Below are positions 1-12,736 of a stretch of DNA of 64,000 nt, one piece after another. Origin of the DNA: Areca catechu. Lineage: Eukaryota > Streptophyta > Magnoliopsida > Arecales > Arecaceae. The position numbers and the translations under genes were made by a program. The notes beneath the pieces were generated by a model. That model ran no database searches and was not told the DNA's origin. It was given only the letters and a program-made list of their open reading frames with translations. The stretch is from contig CM038052.1 in NCBI GenBank assembly GCA_021397845.1, positions 169,748,182 through 169,812,181 on the forward strand, in the 5' to 3' direction. The number at the start of each line of letters is the position of its first letter. Position 1 is the first letter of the stretch.

Positions 1-522
1 AATGAGAGTAACCAACAAAATGACCTCTTCCTGGAGAGTAAAAGAAGAAAAAAAAATTAATGATCACCTCTCGAGACAAAATTGTATGAAAGACCAGAAT
101 CACATGTTTTTTTTTTCGTTCAAACTTGTAATCTCTTTGATGAGCTAGTCTTGACTCGTTGATTCATGAGGAAATTTAATTAACGATGAATGAGCAAATT
201 GTAATCCTTATTCTTACACATAATGTTAGTCTAAAGTATATTCAAACTTATTCTCAAGCTTTTCCTTCTTTGAGTAATCCACCTGTGTCATGATGGGGCT
301 TCAATCTTATTCTCAATAATTCTAATACAAATGGCATGTCTTTTTTTTTTTTTCCTTTTTTTGAGATCATGTTTTGCTAGTGCAATATGTTCATTGATTT
401 GCACCAAAGACAATCTTTGACTGTAACAGATTTTCAGTGATAATTTTTGTTGCACTACTCCCATTATTAAAGATCAAAGTCCCTTAAACCGTTATTCCAT
501 GACTTTATTTTAAAATTTCCAG
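1..522 (+). other. Intron (partial) of the NAC gene
   Basis: AT-rich, T-tract-rich sequence with no coding signal. It ends in a pyrimidine-rich stretch and an AG at 521-522, directly before a reading frame that continues a conserved NAC-domain end. I read it as the 3' part of the intron before the last exon; the earlier exons lie left of the window. Confidence 0.7.
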
Positions 523-1095
523 GAAGAGGGTTGGGTTGTCTGCAGGGTGTTCAAGAAACGAGTGCCAGCGGTAAGGAAGGCAAGTGAACTTGAATCTCCT
601 TGTTGGTATGATGAACAAGTCTCCATCATGCAAGACCAACTTGATTTCCCGAATAGGATTGCAATCCAGCCCAACATGGCATACCACCAGCATCTTCAAT
701 CCTACAAGGCAGAGACAAAGATGCATTACCACTTGCCACATGAACCTTTCTACCAGCTGCCTCAGTTAGAGAGCCCTAAACTTCCTAACTACATTAACCA
801 TGGAAGTTCCCTCCAATGCTTAACTACTTCAGAGGACAAAACAGCACAGCCCAGCCACCAACTTCAGATGATCACATTTTACAATAGCGGTGGAGACATA
901 GATCAAGCAGTTGAGCAAGTGACAGATTGGAGAGTTCTTGACAAGTTTGTTGCTTCTCAGCTTAGCCATGATATATCAAAAGGACCAGAATATTCAGATG
1001 CAGTTGATATTCTTCAAGTTTCTGATAAACAAGAAGTGGCAGTAGAGTATGCTTCAACATCCACCTCAAGCTGCCAAATTGATCTATTGAAGTGA
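523..1095 (+). CDS. NAC transcription factor, VND-like, last exon (partial)
   Basis: This exon begins after the AG acceptor at 521-522 and reads EEGWVVCRVFKKR, the typical last segment of a NAC DNA-binding domain (subdomain E), then about 180 residues of variable C-terminal region ending at TGA 1093-1095. Near the C-terminus is DWRVLDKFVASQLS, which I recognise from the VND group of NAC proteins; these are nuclear activators of secondary-wall and xylem-vessel genes. The assignment to VND rather than another NAC subgroup rests on that motif. Most of the DNA-binding domain is encoded upstream of the window, so the gene is partial here by position, not by decay. The frame is fully open, unlike all the transposon genes in the window, and base use is normal for a plant gene. 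An ATG-less start at 547 would be an artefact of ignoring the splice. Confidence 0.87.
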   Translation, partial: EEGWVVCRVFKKRVPAVRKASELESPCWYDEQVSIMQDQLDFPNRIAIQPNMAYHQHLQSYKAETKMHYHLPHEPFYQLPQLESPKLPNYINHGSSLQCLTTSEDKTAQPSHQLQMITFYNSGGDIDQAVEQVTDWRVLDKFVASQLSHDISKGPEYSDAVDILQVSDKQEVAVEYASTSTSSCQIDLLK

Positions 1096-2844
1096 AACAA
1101 TAATATGGCAGAATAACTAGAAGCATATATAAGTAGTGATCTTAGATAATTTGATATCAATCAGATGAACAAGGCATGATTATGGTTTTTTGTACATAAG
1201 TGACTGAAAATTGTAGTGTCAGTTGTGCTTTGGACATTTGTAATACTAGCTGATATTACTTAATTGATATGGCATAACTATTATGAATAAGGGAATGTGT
1301 GATGGAGTTGAGGGTTATGATAACTAAATCAGTTTTTATTGTGAAATGTATGTCTTGTGCACAGAATTAAGCAACAGTTAATAAATACTGATAAAATTCA
1401 AGAAAACTTCTATTGTTTCAAAACAATGAACAAAATGAACAAAAAGAAAGAATGAAAAGAAAGGAAAAGATTAAGAGTACTGCTAATGCTGCATGCTCGG
1501 AAAGAGGTATAAGAGTCACAAACTGGAAATCTTAAAAAAAGAAAATAGAATCTAATATAGGTAAGAAGACTAAATCAGTAACGATAAGAGCATTGTTTAC
1601 GGTTGTAGCTTTTAGCAGATTATTTCAAATCCAACTAGATGCATTTTTTGTCAGTAAGGAAACATTGTTCCAAAGACTGCAGGTCCATGACATGCTTACC
1701 TATTGATTGAGCTCTACTATTGAAATTTAAACTCTGATCATAAAATACATGCAGTTTTTTTTTTCCCCCAAACTATAGCTACCACTCCAAAACTAATCTA
1801 CTTGAAACTTTTGCACTTTTTTTTACTTTTTTGTATAAAGAATAACACAATTTAGTATTTTTGTAATAAAAACTATCAGACTCTTCCAATGGCAAAAAGA
1901 TCATCTTAAAATAAAATTATTAACACTCTCACAAGCAATAAGTTGCATGTTTGCCCATTTTGTAATACATATTTATTCTTTGGACATCAAGTTATATATT
2001 GATCTTAACATAATATTCTAGTAGTATAATATGAATTCACACTATGACAAACATTTGTAAAAGATAAAATGAATTTATGGAGAATAAATGTTTTTACAAA
2101 CATTACAATATTGAAATTACACCTCATGAAGTTTTTTGTTAATTAATTTTCAAAAGAAGTAGGTGGTAACACTCTATCTTCGCCTGCCAGAAAAGAGCAA
2201 GTATAACCAAGAGAAAGAGTCTTCCCACCTTACCTCCGAAAGAAAATGACACCTTGGATCACAGGACATGTTAGCCTGATGAATCTTATCTCAAATCTAT
2301 TCTGGGAACTGATACAAGAAGAATCCTGTTCTTTAGACTAAACCCATAATAACAATGCCAGAATCACATATTGGAAAAAATGAACAGGACTTCAAATTTT
2401 GTCACACTCCAAGTAATATATGATTTCCACTTAAACTGATTCAGTACCCAAAAAAAATAAAGAAAAACATAATTCTTTTTTTTTTTTGGTTTGAAGCAAA
2501 TTAAGTAACGTAATATCTCGAGCTTAAGAGCATCAAAACATCAACAGCAGTAGAAACAGCATGTACATAACATCAAGAACAACACAGAACTACTGCTGCA
2601 GACAATTGCTACTATGATGTTTATCATTATTGCTACTACTGCAATAATGACTGCACAACCATAACCTTATTAAATTTACAATAGCTTATTTCTTGTATCA
2701 GCATTCAGCAGCACCTAAGATGCTCTCCTACAAGAAGTTCAACATCATTACATTTTTTTAGCAGCACGCTGGCACAAGAGGCACCACCTATTCGTGGTGT
2801 GTATTTTACAATTTTTAGTTTCCAATGACACCCCTAACCTGTGC
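1096..2844. other. 3' UTR and intergenic DNA, no gene seen
   Basis: The first few hundred bases are probably the 3' UTR of the NAC gene. The rest is AT-rich single-copy-looking DNA with short poly-T and poly-A tracts. No open frame of useful length, terminal repeat or RNA gene was recognised. Confidence 0.5.
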
Positions 2845-2899
2845 AACTAAGCTAGGAAATATTAACAAAAAGAACTAAGCTAGGAAATATTAACAAAAG
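2845..2899. repeat. 28-bp tandem duplication
   Basis: Two back-to-back copies of a unit starting AACTAAGCTAGGAAATATTA, the second one base shorter in its A-run. It looks like a recent slippage or repair duplication. Confidence 0.85.
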
Positions 2900-3767
2900 A
2901 ATAGATAACCATGATTCAGTGCAGAAATGGGATGCAAATGCGTTATATATATATATTTAGATGCAAAACCACAACCACTAGAAGCCAGAGCCTGAAATTA
3001 ATTGTTTTTAGGTACTACATATTTTTCCTGTCATCCATGCGTATGGATGTGGCATGGCTAGAAATCCTCATTGGTACAAAGCATAGAATCCTAACACCCC
3101 TCTAACGAGTCTAATGACAAGGAGAACCGTGACAAGTATTGTACTGAAAGATAGAGGGCCATGCTTACCATCAGGTTCTGTTCTCCTCTCAAAACACAGC
3201 TAAGCATGTGCATGTGGAAATGTCTCTCATGAATGCATCAAAATATCCTATCTGATGCACAAACCTGTCAGGTGAGTTCTGGGCTGAAATTAGTGAAAAT
3301 AAGTTTTTTTGATCTGCAGTATCATTGAATCACCAGGGTTTATCTATAAATCGGGGAAGTGAAACTGTTATGAGAGCCTTGGTAGACTTTTGTAGGGAGA
3401 ACTGTATATCTAAACTTCAATAAGCTGCAAGGAGAAGTTATATATATCTAAACTGGAACTCGTCCATGAAGTATGAAAACAAGAAACTCTGGAGGGTTGA
3501 CAAGAAAATCCACTGCAAACCAAAACTCGTTAGATCTTCCTACAATGATGCATATAAACGAAAATCCAACCTACCAGGAGTGACGAACAATGAGGCAAAG
3601 CTGCAGTTCCAATAGGAAGCTAGCAAAAAAATAATTAAGAGAAAATGCATTGAATCCCTAAAGACGATTTAGTTGAAAACTTGTGGCAAGAAAGGAAGCA
3701 GGAAAGTTTAATCTCTTTCGAGAATCAAGCATTAACCAACATTGCTTCCCACCTACTTGGCTTGTGG
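2900..3767. other. Intergenic DNA, no gene seen
   Basis: AT-rich sequence with short open frames that have no recognisable protein character. No terminal repeats were found. Confidence 0.4.
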
Positions 3768-3775
3768 TTTATATA
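3768..3775 (+). promoter_or_regulatory. Possible TATA box upstream of GA tract
   Basis: TTTATATA followed by a G-rich stretch, about 100 bp before the long (GA)n tract. TATA plus downstream GA/CT-rich leader is a common plant promoter layout. No clear gene follows, so this may drive a non-coding transcript or nothing. Confidence 0.25.
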
Positions 3776-3866
3776 GGGGGAGGAGAGAGCCCACATGAAA
3801 GCCATGCAAGCAAGCAAGCCAACTCCTTCATCTCTTTAAAGCAAGCTAATTTTCTATACCACACAA

Positions 3867-3870
<4 letters not shown>

Positions 3871-3945
<75 letters not shown>
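3871..3945. repeat. (GA)37 microsatellite
   Basis: Seventy-five bases of uninterrupted GA dinucleotide. It creates long RE or LS repeat open frames on both strands that are not genes. GA tracts can bind BPC-type GAGA factors in plants, but that is family knowledge, not shown here. Confidence 0.97.
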
Positions 3946-3947
<2 letters not shown>

Positions 3948-4016
3948 CAAGGTCAAAAAGGGTGGGTTGCTGGGAACAGGTGGACATACTTGCATGCACA
4001 CTAACGCATGGACCGC

Positions 4017-4034
4017 GGGGGGGGGGGGGGGGGG
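4017..4034. repeat. Poly-G run (18 G)
   Basis: A homopolymer of 18 G, 71 bp after the GA tract. Its exact length is likely uncertain in any assembly, and it could form quadruplex structure. Confidence 0.95.
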
Positions 4035-4442
4035 TGTTTGGACTGGGGAAAGGAATAATTAAGAGTGGTGTTGGTAAGTGCATGTTGTTTGTGGAGGAAG
4101 ATAACATGATGTCTGCGTGAAAGCTCTCATGTGACATTCCATCATGCTACCACCTCTCCCTCAAATCCTTCCATCCTCCTTTCGTTCCACGCCTGTGGTC
4201 AGCCCCACATTAATCTTCCTTTAGTGTCGTCTCAAATCATCTCTGCCTTCCATACCTTTGTTTTTCTCTCTTTTTGGCTGGACAACTTAGAGTTTGGCAA
4301 TGTCCATACCAATTTATCATGACTTCCAAACATTATAATGATTCATCAGGTCTCATGACCAATGCAATATTACACCTTGTTTTTATTAGAATATATATAA
4401 TATTGAATAAGGTACATATGATAATTTCGTGCATATCACTTG

Positions 4443-4481
<39 letters not shown>

Positions 4482-4672
4482 CAGTAGTTTTCTTTTGTAC
4501 ATACATGCATGTGATACAAGCTCAAGTAGCAGAGTGAATGGAAATGGACAGCCGCTGTCAGAGAACACAAAAGGTGTTCACGCCATCAGAAATCTACTAC
4601 CCGATGGATAGAGCTAGCTCCAAGCGTTTGCCAGGTTCATGAATCATTTAGGGCGGGTCTCATAGGGCAGTT
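4035..4672. other. Intergenic DNA with (TA)15
   Basis: No gene recognised. It contains a (TA)n microsatellite at about 4449-4478. Short open frames here have no protein-like character. Confidence 0.45.
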
Positions 4673-4985
4673 TTGTTTTTATTTTTTTATTTTTTTACTA
4701 AATAGAGCAATTAAGAAACTGTCCTAAAATAAGTACAACCAAGAGAATCGAAAATAAATATTCCTAAAAGATCTAGATGTGTTTCCAATACAAGACCAGG
4801 ATACTTTATCAGAGTGATCGATGACAAAAAAGACCATTCAGTCTGCCGTCGAGTTGGTCTCTCGATAAACATGCCTGACAAGAAGTCCTGAGCATTCCTG
4901 CAACATCCTACCAATATCTTTGATGAAAGGATGGGCAGAGTAGACCGAAGGCTCTGCCGGATCCAATTTGATATTAATTTGGCTT
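4673..4985 (-). pseudogene. LINE 3' end relic (RNase H-like domain)
   Basis: Read on the minus strand, this holds the end of a plant LINE RNase H domain: a segment like NWIRQSLRSTL, then LLVRHVYRETNSTAD, matching the usual HxYREAN-AADW signature of plant LINE ORF2 C-termini, with a stop in place of the W. The T-rich stretch at 4673-4697 would be its degenerate poly(A) tail. It is frameshifted and 5'-truncated. No clean target duplication was identified. Identification rests on motif memory; an RT-domain protein search would settle it. Confidence 0.6.
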
Positions 4986-5836
4986 CTCATGGGGCCTCCA
5001 ACCTTGGTACGTGACAAATACTCATTAATTTATTACTTAGAGGAATTCCCACATTTGTATTTGTCACCCTTTTTGGGTTTATAAGTAAAGTGAAAACTTC
5101 GTTGGCACTAGTTAACTTCCTTAGAAGGGTCTCTAACTCTTTTGGCTGGTGTGCGAGAATGTCGGCATCTTTGCTGTTAAAATCATAACACGAAAATGTT
5201 AAATGATATTTGTACATTAATCGTCATTAAATAATCTAGAATCACCTTGTTCGGTTGATTTGAGAAATAGGACGTGGATGCCACTACCAGAATTCTAGCC
5301 TTCAACTTCTCCCAGATCAAAAGGGTTGCGTTAATGATATTGGTCGCAAAGATCAATTAACTGTGATCATCGAACATGACCTTTTAAACGTTATAATCTA
5401 TATAAGACTAATCAAACATCATGAATTCTACCAGGAAAAAAAAGGGATTATATTGAAAATTATAATTTGTACCAAGCAATTGATAAGGGAACTTATACAT
5501 AAGACCTTTCTTTGTTCACTACAAACTATCTGCATTCATTGCATATATACTTAGCATGTTATATGTTTAATTTTGCATATAATTAGGCTAGTGTTGCACA
5601 GTTTGACGATCTAGTTCAACCATCATGTTCATTCGTATATCGTGCAGCAACCATGATGCATCAACACCTATGTTTTACATGGGACGGCATCCCTTGCAAT
5701 ACATGAGGTCCAATGCGCCATGACCATCCTGAAATGCATACTTGTCAATATAAATTAACAAGACCATCGAGTTCGATCTCCAAACGTGATACAAATGGAC
5801 CCCAATTACGTCTATTTTGCATATACCCATATAATC
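4986..5836. other. Intergenic DNA, no gene seen
   Basis: AT-rich DNA up to the copia insertion. No supported gene or repeat. The base pairs next to the insertion (5832-5836, TAATC) may be one copy of its target duplication. Confidence 0.4.
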
Positions 5837-6498
5837 TGTTGACGTTTACGTCGATGTCGGGAGTTTTTGAAACCCCCGACACCCAACGATTTAGATGCCC
5901 ACGCGAGCGCTCCACATGCATGCAAGAATTTCGCGTTATCCGAGCTCCGCACGGATGCTGTTGGCATACTTTTTTTAATTTATTTCTTTTAATAATTTTA
6001 ATACCTTCAAATAGCTATATTAGGGATAATTTGGATTTTTTTGGAAATTGTTAAGCTTATAAATAGGGTCCTTTTTCCTGGTTTCTATTCAAATTCTAAG
6101 AGTTTTCTTTCTCTTTCAAATTACTCTCTCAAATTTTTCAAATTTCTCTCGATCATTCTTTCAATATTATTATTTTTCTATTGGATCATTTGGACTGAAG
6201 ATGTGTTATGATCGGCATCCGTTCGAGATTGTATCACCGACGGATATTTGAATATGGCTTTCGGGTTATACCTTAAAGGAGAGTGAGAGGTCCAGTTATT
6301 TTTCGCATGAGAAATGGACCGAATCTCCTTTATGACATTGGTTCCATCCAGCCCCTAGGCTAGGATTCCAAACCTTTGTTTGTTTCATAAATTTATTTTA
6401 TTTTATCATACCAAGATATTCTATTTATACACCATGAAACTTAATTTTTAAATATTTTTAAAAATTTATAAATATATTTGTATATATTATAACAAACA
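5837..6498 (+). repeat. 5' LTR of the copia element
   Basis: Begins TGTTGACGTTTACG and ends near AACAAACA. It carries a TATA box, TATAAATA, at 6058-6065, followed by a CT-rich leader. It matches 11423-12080 along its length with many substitutions and small indels. The right boundary is set by where similarity to the 3' LTR ends and may be off by a few bases. Confidence 0.85.
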
Positions 6499-6974
6499 AT
6501 CTAAAAAAGATTTGATAAATATTTTTATAGTGCCTGCATATAGTTTTATATTAAATTATTTATACATAATTATAATTTATATGCTTTGTATAATTATATT
6601 TATATATAAATTATATTTTAATTGATTAATCATAGTGTCCTCTTTATAATTTTGTATTGTACAAAATTAATTAAAGATTTTTCATAAAACTTACACAGCA
6701 ACATATAAAATTAATTTTTTAAAAGATAATACAAACAAAATAACAAAGCTTTTAGAATTTAGAGATAAATAAATTAAATAAAACTCTTAACAAACCACAG
6801 GTCCAATCATTTTGGTGATCATTTTAATAAAACTTTATTTTTTTAAAAAAAATCATGTGACATTATTAGAAATATATACCAAAAATAAATAAATAAAAAT
6901 AAAAAATATTTAAAATATTTAAAATATTTAAAATATTAAATACTTTTTAATAAAATTATTTTTATTTTTCAGAT

Positions 6975-9900
6975 CTTCTTTTCTGAACCTGATTTGGATC
7001 TAATGACAATCCTTAAGGATGATACCATTAGCGTAAAATCAGAAAAATTTGATGGATCCCATTTTAAGATGTTAGAAAGCTAAATGAAATTTTGCTAACT
7101 ATTTTAGATCTTTGGTCGATGATTAACTAATCCACTAGTTTTCTATTTCAACCACCCTACTATTTAAAAAAAGGATTACTTGTGTAAAGGTAGGATCCTT
7201 ATACCATTTCTGACTCACTTTATGACATTTACTTGTCAGCTAAGAGTGTGAAAGAATTATAGGATATCCTAGAATCTGAGTATGGCTTTGATGATGCTGG
7301 GGTTGAATAATTTTATACTGTATCATTTCTTCGGTTAACATGATAGAAGACAAATCTATAAATGACCAACTTCATCAGTTTCAAGAATACCTTAGGAAGC
7401 TTCAAACTAATAGAAATAAATTCTCATAAGGGTTTATGGTCTCTAGCCTTGTAAATAAGATGCCTCCTTCCTGAAATAGTTTTATCAAATATTAATTCCA
7501 AAAGCAAGGAGATCTAACCATAATCCAACTTCTAAACTCAATCTAAATAAAAGATCAATACAGGTCTAAAACCTAACAAACCAAAGTCCTAGGTGCTCGA
7601 GCTAACCTGATCCAATAATACCAGACTAACAACAATAATAAACCAAAATCAAAACCTAAATTTCAACAAAACCAACAATAGCCTCAAACCAACCTAACCG
7701 TCCTAATCTAAATAAGTTCAAACCTAAGGGTTAAACCTTTAAAATAATAACACTAGACCCAACAAGCTTGTCTAAGGTCCAAGTAAAAAGTTTTGCTTTG
7801 TATGCAAAAGGATAAATCATCTTGCGAAAGATTGCTATCGCAGAAAGAAAAAGCCTCTTCGTAAACTCTTTGGTTTTTCTAGATCCCAAACTCATGTAGT
7901 TGAAGGTCCAAAAGATGCCACCTTTAGATCAGTAAGTTTTAATACTGAAGTTAATATTACTTTCTTTAACATTAATTGGTGGTTGGATTCAGGAGCTAAT
8001 ATTCATATTTATTTTGACCGCTCCTAGTTCACTATTTTTCAAGACTCAAGTAAAGGATGTGTGACCTTAGAAAACAATACAGCCGCCAAGATCATGGGAT
8101 AAGGTCGAGTCAACTTGAAGATGACATTAGAAAAAGTTCTCATCCTGATGGACGTACTAAATATTCTAGATTATAGGAAGAACCTTATTAATGGGTCTCA
8201 GCTGATTCAGAGAAGATACAAAATTATTCTTAATTATAATAAAGTTATAATAACTAAGATTAATACCTTCATAAAAAAAGATATATTAGTGAAAGCTTAT
8301 TTAAATTAAATATAATAAATCCTTTTAATAATAAAGATGAGAATTAAGTTTACTTTATAAATGAATCCAAATAAAATTTATGGCATGATAGGTTGAGTCA
8401 TGTACATTTAGAAAAAGTTAAACATATAATAAAGTTATAACTAATTTTCAAATCAAACATAGATACATCTACGTGTGAAATATATTTTGAATCTAAATAA
8501 CCAAGAAAACTGTTTAAATTAGTTTAAAACATTATTCAATCTTAGAGTTAATACATAGTGATGTATGCGATTCCACCAAGACTGCAATCTACGGTAGCAA
8601 TAGGTATATAGTGATCTTTAAGATAACTTTTCCAGATACTGCTATATATTATTATCTAATTAAATCTAAGTATGAAATCTTTAAATTTATAAGAGTGGAG
8701 TAGAAAATCAACAAGAAAAAATATTAAGATTCTCAGGTCTAACAGAGGAAGGGGGTATACCTCAAATGAATATTCTCTTAGTTCTATCAAGAACATGGTA
8801 TAATTCATCAAGTAACTGCTCCTTACTCTCCACAGTCCAATAGTGTAGCTAAGTGTAAAAATTATACTCTCTTAGATATGATAAATGCTATGCTTATTAG
8901 TTTCGATTTACCTAAGAACTTGTAGGAAAAAGGTCTTCTATTTTCTTACTTCATCCTAAATAGGATATCTGTTAAAGATAGTGGCAAGACTCCTTATAAA
9001 CTTAAAAAAGGGAGAACTCATAACCTGGTATTTTTTAAAATATGGGGGTGCCTAGTCAAGGTTAATATCTCTAAATCCAAAAATAAAAAAATAGGACCTA
9101 AGACTATAGATGCTATATTTATAAGTTATGCCTAAAAAAATAATGCCTATATATTCTTAGTAATAAAATCAGAGATTAGTGATATAGCAAATTACACAAT
9201 TTTAGAAGCTAGATATATCTCTTTCTTTAAGGATATATTTTTTTATAAAACTAGAATTTTTAGTAAGGTAAGTTTTAAATCTTTAGAGTCTGAATCAGTA
9301 GAACTTCAACCTGAATTTGAAGTTGAACCTGAATTAAAAAGAAGTAAAATAATAAGAGTTGAAAAATATTTTGGAGAAGGCTTCTTTATATTTTTAGTAA
9401 AGGATGATCCTTCCATGTATTATGAGATAATATCATTATTAGAATCATCATATTACAAGGAAGCCATAAATAATGAGTTTAGTCAATTCTAGAAAATAAA
9501 ACTTAGATCTTAATTGACTTATCTCTAGGAAATAAACCTATAGGAATAAAATAAATTTTTAAAAAGAAATTAAGACCATACAGAATAATAAAAATAAAGC
9601 GAGGTTTGTAATAAAAGGGTTTAGTCAAAAGAAAGAGAGATTATTTTAATATCTATACTCCTGTAGCTAAAATAATAATCTTAAAAATTTTGGTAGCCAA
9701 AGCTCAATTTATAAATTAATAATTTATCAAATGGATATAAAAATTATATTCTTAAATAAAGAAATAGAATAAATCTATATAAACCAACCTTATGAATTTG
9801 AACTAAAAGGACAAGAATATAATGTATGTAGACTAATTAAATTACTTTATGATTTAAAACAAGCTCCCACATAATAGCATATTAAGTTTGATGAAATTAT

Positions 9901-10944
9901 CTTTTAAAAAAAATTTAAGATAAATGAATATGATAAATGTGTATATTATAAAAGATGGAATATAGATTTCATAATATTATGTTTGTACGTAGATAATATT
10001 TTATTATTTGAAATACTAATAAAAATAATTCAAGAAACTAAAATCTATCTATCAAATAATTTTGATATAAACACTCAGGAGAAACTGATATAATTTTAGG
10101 AATGAAGCTTAAAAGAGTAGATAGTGGAATATCAATAGGCCTAGCATATTCAATAAAAAAATACTAAAAAATTTTAAATATTTTGATCTAAATCCTATCT
10201 CTATCCAATATGACCATAGTTTTCACTTAATTAAAAATTTAGGAGAACTTGTTAAACAATTAGAATATTTCTAGAGGATAGGATCCCTATTATGTATTTC
10301 AAATAGAACATGTCTAGATATAGCTTATACAGTTGGCAGACTGGATAGATATAATAGTAATCCTAGTGAAGAATATTGGAAAGCTCTAAAAAAAAATTAG
10401 ATATCTTAAGAGAATCTTAGATTACTCTCTAGTATACTCAAGTTATTCAGAAGTATTTGAGGATTATAGTGATGCTAATTGGATAATAGATAGCTTAGAT
10501 ATTAAGTCCACCATTGAAAATCTCTTCTTATTAAGAAGAGATGTAATATCTTGGAATTATTGTAAACAAATAATAATTACTAGAAGTATATTAGAATCTG
10601 AGTTGGTTGCTCTTGACACTGTATATATTGAAGCACAATGATTAAAATATCTAATAAATGATATAAAATTCTTTTCATCAAAAATTTTAAAAATTTTATT
10701 AAATTATGATTGTAAAGTTTTAACTGATTAGTTAAACCAACAAATAATTAATAAAAATAAGAACAATTATATCCTTATCAGATATAAAGCTATAAGAAAT
10801 AAAATAAAAGATGTGATATCACTTCAATTTATAATATTAAAAAATAACTTAGCTGATTTTTTGATCAAAGGTTTTTTAAAGGCTACGATATTTAAGACAT
10901 CGAGAGGGATGGGACTTAAGTCCATACATTACTCACTAAAATGA
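6975..10944 (+). pseudogene. copia gag-pol polyprotein relic
   Basis: Many stops and frameshifts, but domain landmarks are readable in order. A gag start includes KFDGSHF (about 7045). A CCHC zinc knuckle CFVCKRINHLAKDC is at 7794-7835. The protease active site DSGA is at 7986-7997. The integrase zinc region WHDRLSHV lies near 8380, and an integrase-core aspartate context HSDVCD near 8556. RT has QMDIK (about 9729) and the catalytic box YVDNI at 9986-10000, where the second aspartate is replaced by N. RNase H has DYSDANW (about 10462), and the frame ends with the common copia tail SRGMGLKS before TGA at 10942-10944. Integrase before RT is what makes this copia and not gypsy. No part is likely to be functional. 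Confidence 0.85.
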
Positions 10945-11412
10945 ATCTCTATCATTATGACAATCTCATGGTTAAAGTTCAAAGAGAAATGATCTCTAAG
11001 GTAACATCTGGGAGTACCAATCTGGAGTCTATCTCCATCCCATCTCTATAGTATAGTATTTTATTGTGATGGTTAGGTTAAGCATTGCTCTTAATAGATC
11101 TAAAATTATAAGTTTAGCAGGTACGCTTTCATTGTACGTATCCTTAGAGGATCTATCTTAGTGAGAGTAGTCGTGATGCTATGATTATAAGACCATGACA
11201 AATCCTCGTAATTTTCATGAAAATCAAGATAAGCACATGGCTTAGATAGCGCTATCTCCATTAGAATCAGTTCGTCTTCACATTGTATATATTTTTATAC
11301 TAAATATAAATTCAAATCTAAAAAATACTTACACTAAGCACAGTAAAAATCCAAAAAAATATTTTTTAAATTAATTTATTTAATTTAAATTTTTTCATAA
11401 ATTTTTGAAACT

Positions 11413-11422
11413 TGTGGAGGTT
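11413..11422 (+). other. Polypurine tract of the copia element
   Basis: Purine-rich GTGGAGGTT immediately before the TG of the 3' LTR, in the position used to prime plus-strand DNA synthesis. Confidence 0.65.
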
Positions 11423-12080
11423 TGTTGACATTAATGTAGGGGTTTCAAAAACTCCTGACACCCAATGATTTAGATGCCCACCCGAGTGCTCCATGCACGA
11501 GCATGTTGCATTATGTGATCTCTGCACGGACACCCATTGGCATACAATTTTTTAAATTTATTTTTTAAATGATTTTTAATGCCTTCAAATAGCTATATTG
11601 GGGGTAATTTGGGGTTTTTTGGAAATTGTTAAGCCTATAAATAGGTCTCTTTCCCCTGGTTTCTATCCCATTCAAATTTTCAAGAATTTCTCTCTCTCAA
11701 ATTACACTCTCAAATCTTCCAAATTTCTCTTTCATATTCTTTCAATATTATTATTTTTTCATTTAATCATTTTGGTTGAAGACAAATCTGATTGGCATCT
11801 ATTCGAGATCATGTGCCGACGGGTGTTAAAGTGTTGGCTTCTGGATTGTACTTTGGAGAAGACTAAGAGGTCTAGTTGTTCTTCACATGAGAAGGGGACC
11901 GAATCTCCTTTATGACAGTATTTCATCTACCTTCAAGACCAGGATTACAAATCTTTGTTTGTTTTCTAAATTCTATTTTATTTTAGCACACAAAGATATT
12001 ATATTACACACACTATGAAAATTAATTTTTAAATATTTTTAAAAATTTTTATACATTTTTTTCAAATATTATAACTAACA
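11423..12080 (+). repeat. 3' LTR of the copia element
   Basis: Begins TGTTGACATTAATG and ends at ATAACTAACA. It has TATAAATA at 11636-11643, matching the TATA position of the 5' LTR. An open frame of about 105 codons inside it is incidental. Confidence 0.85.
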
Positions 12081-12736
12081 AAATCTATATATAAACAATC
12101 TTTTTCTTTGAACTAAAACTCTATATATAAACAATTGTATCCATTTTGTATACAATTATGTTCAACAAGTTAAAATATTATGATCAAGAAGATATATAAT
12201 AAGATTTTTTTAAAATTTTAAAATTTTTAGTTTTTAGAAAAGCTAGATTTTATTTTTTTTAAAAAAAGAATCTAGAATAATATTTTCAACCAATAAAAAT
12301 AAATGAAAAATAATGGTTAATGCACTAGATGGACCTCAATTACTTTGAAGTCATGATGATTACACCAATTTAAGATTTACCAAAGAAACAACATATGTTG
12401 AGTTCCAATGGAAGTGAGGCCCTCGCCTTAGTCAATGTCCAAATGTTTAGGTTTGAATTCCAAAATAGCATTTTTCGATTTTTCATTATATTTTAAAATA
12501 ATAATTAAGAAAAAAGACAAGTTGGATCGATCAGGCTTTATTTCATAGGCTGGATCTACTTCCTACCTCTTTATTTGCTGAATTTCTTTTCTTTGTGCTC
12601 TTTCTCATTTCAATGTAATATGAGATATCTTGCCATTATTTTGCTTAAGAAATTTAAAAAAAAAAAAAGGAAATAGCTAGGATAATAAATGCATACTACT
12701 GTATTGGTGCCAAGGTAGGAAGAGGTATTCCAAGCA
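12081..12736. other. Intergenic DNA, no gene seen
   Basis: AT-rich spacer between two LTR elements. It ends with AAGCA (12732-12736), the left copy of the next element's target duplication. Confidence 0.5.

Larger units (their letters stand above)
5837..12080 (+). mobile_element. Decayed Ty1/copia LTR retrotransposon
   Basis: Two related ~660-bp LTRs (5837-6498 and 11423-12080), both beginning TGTTGAC, enclose coding relics in copia order: gag, zinc knuckle, protease, integrase, RT, RNase H. The 3' LTR is preceded by a purine-rich tract GTGGAGGTT. Possible 5-bp target copies are TAATC (5832-5836) and AAATC (12081-12085), with one mismatch. The LTRs look only about 80% alike by eye, so the insertion is old. 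I could not find a convincing primer-binding site after the 5' LTR. Confidence 0.9.

Noticed and set aside
3683..4137. Open frames of 145 and 122 codons on opposite strands
   Set aside because: Both are carried by the (GA)n tract and the G-run; their residues are RE or LS repeats with no family character.
11598..11915. 105-codon frame
   Set aside because: Lies entirely within the copia 3' LTR and is broken in the 5' LTR.
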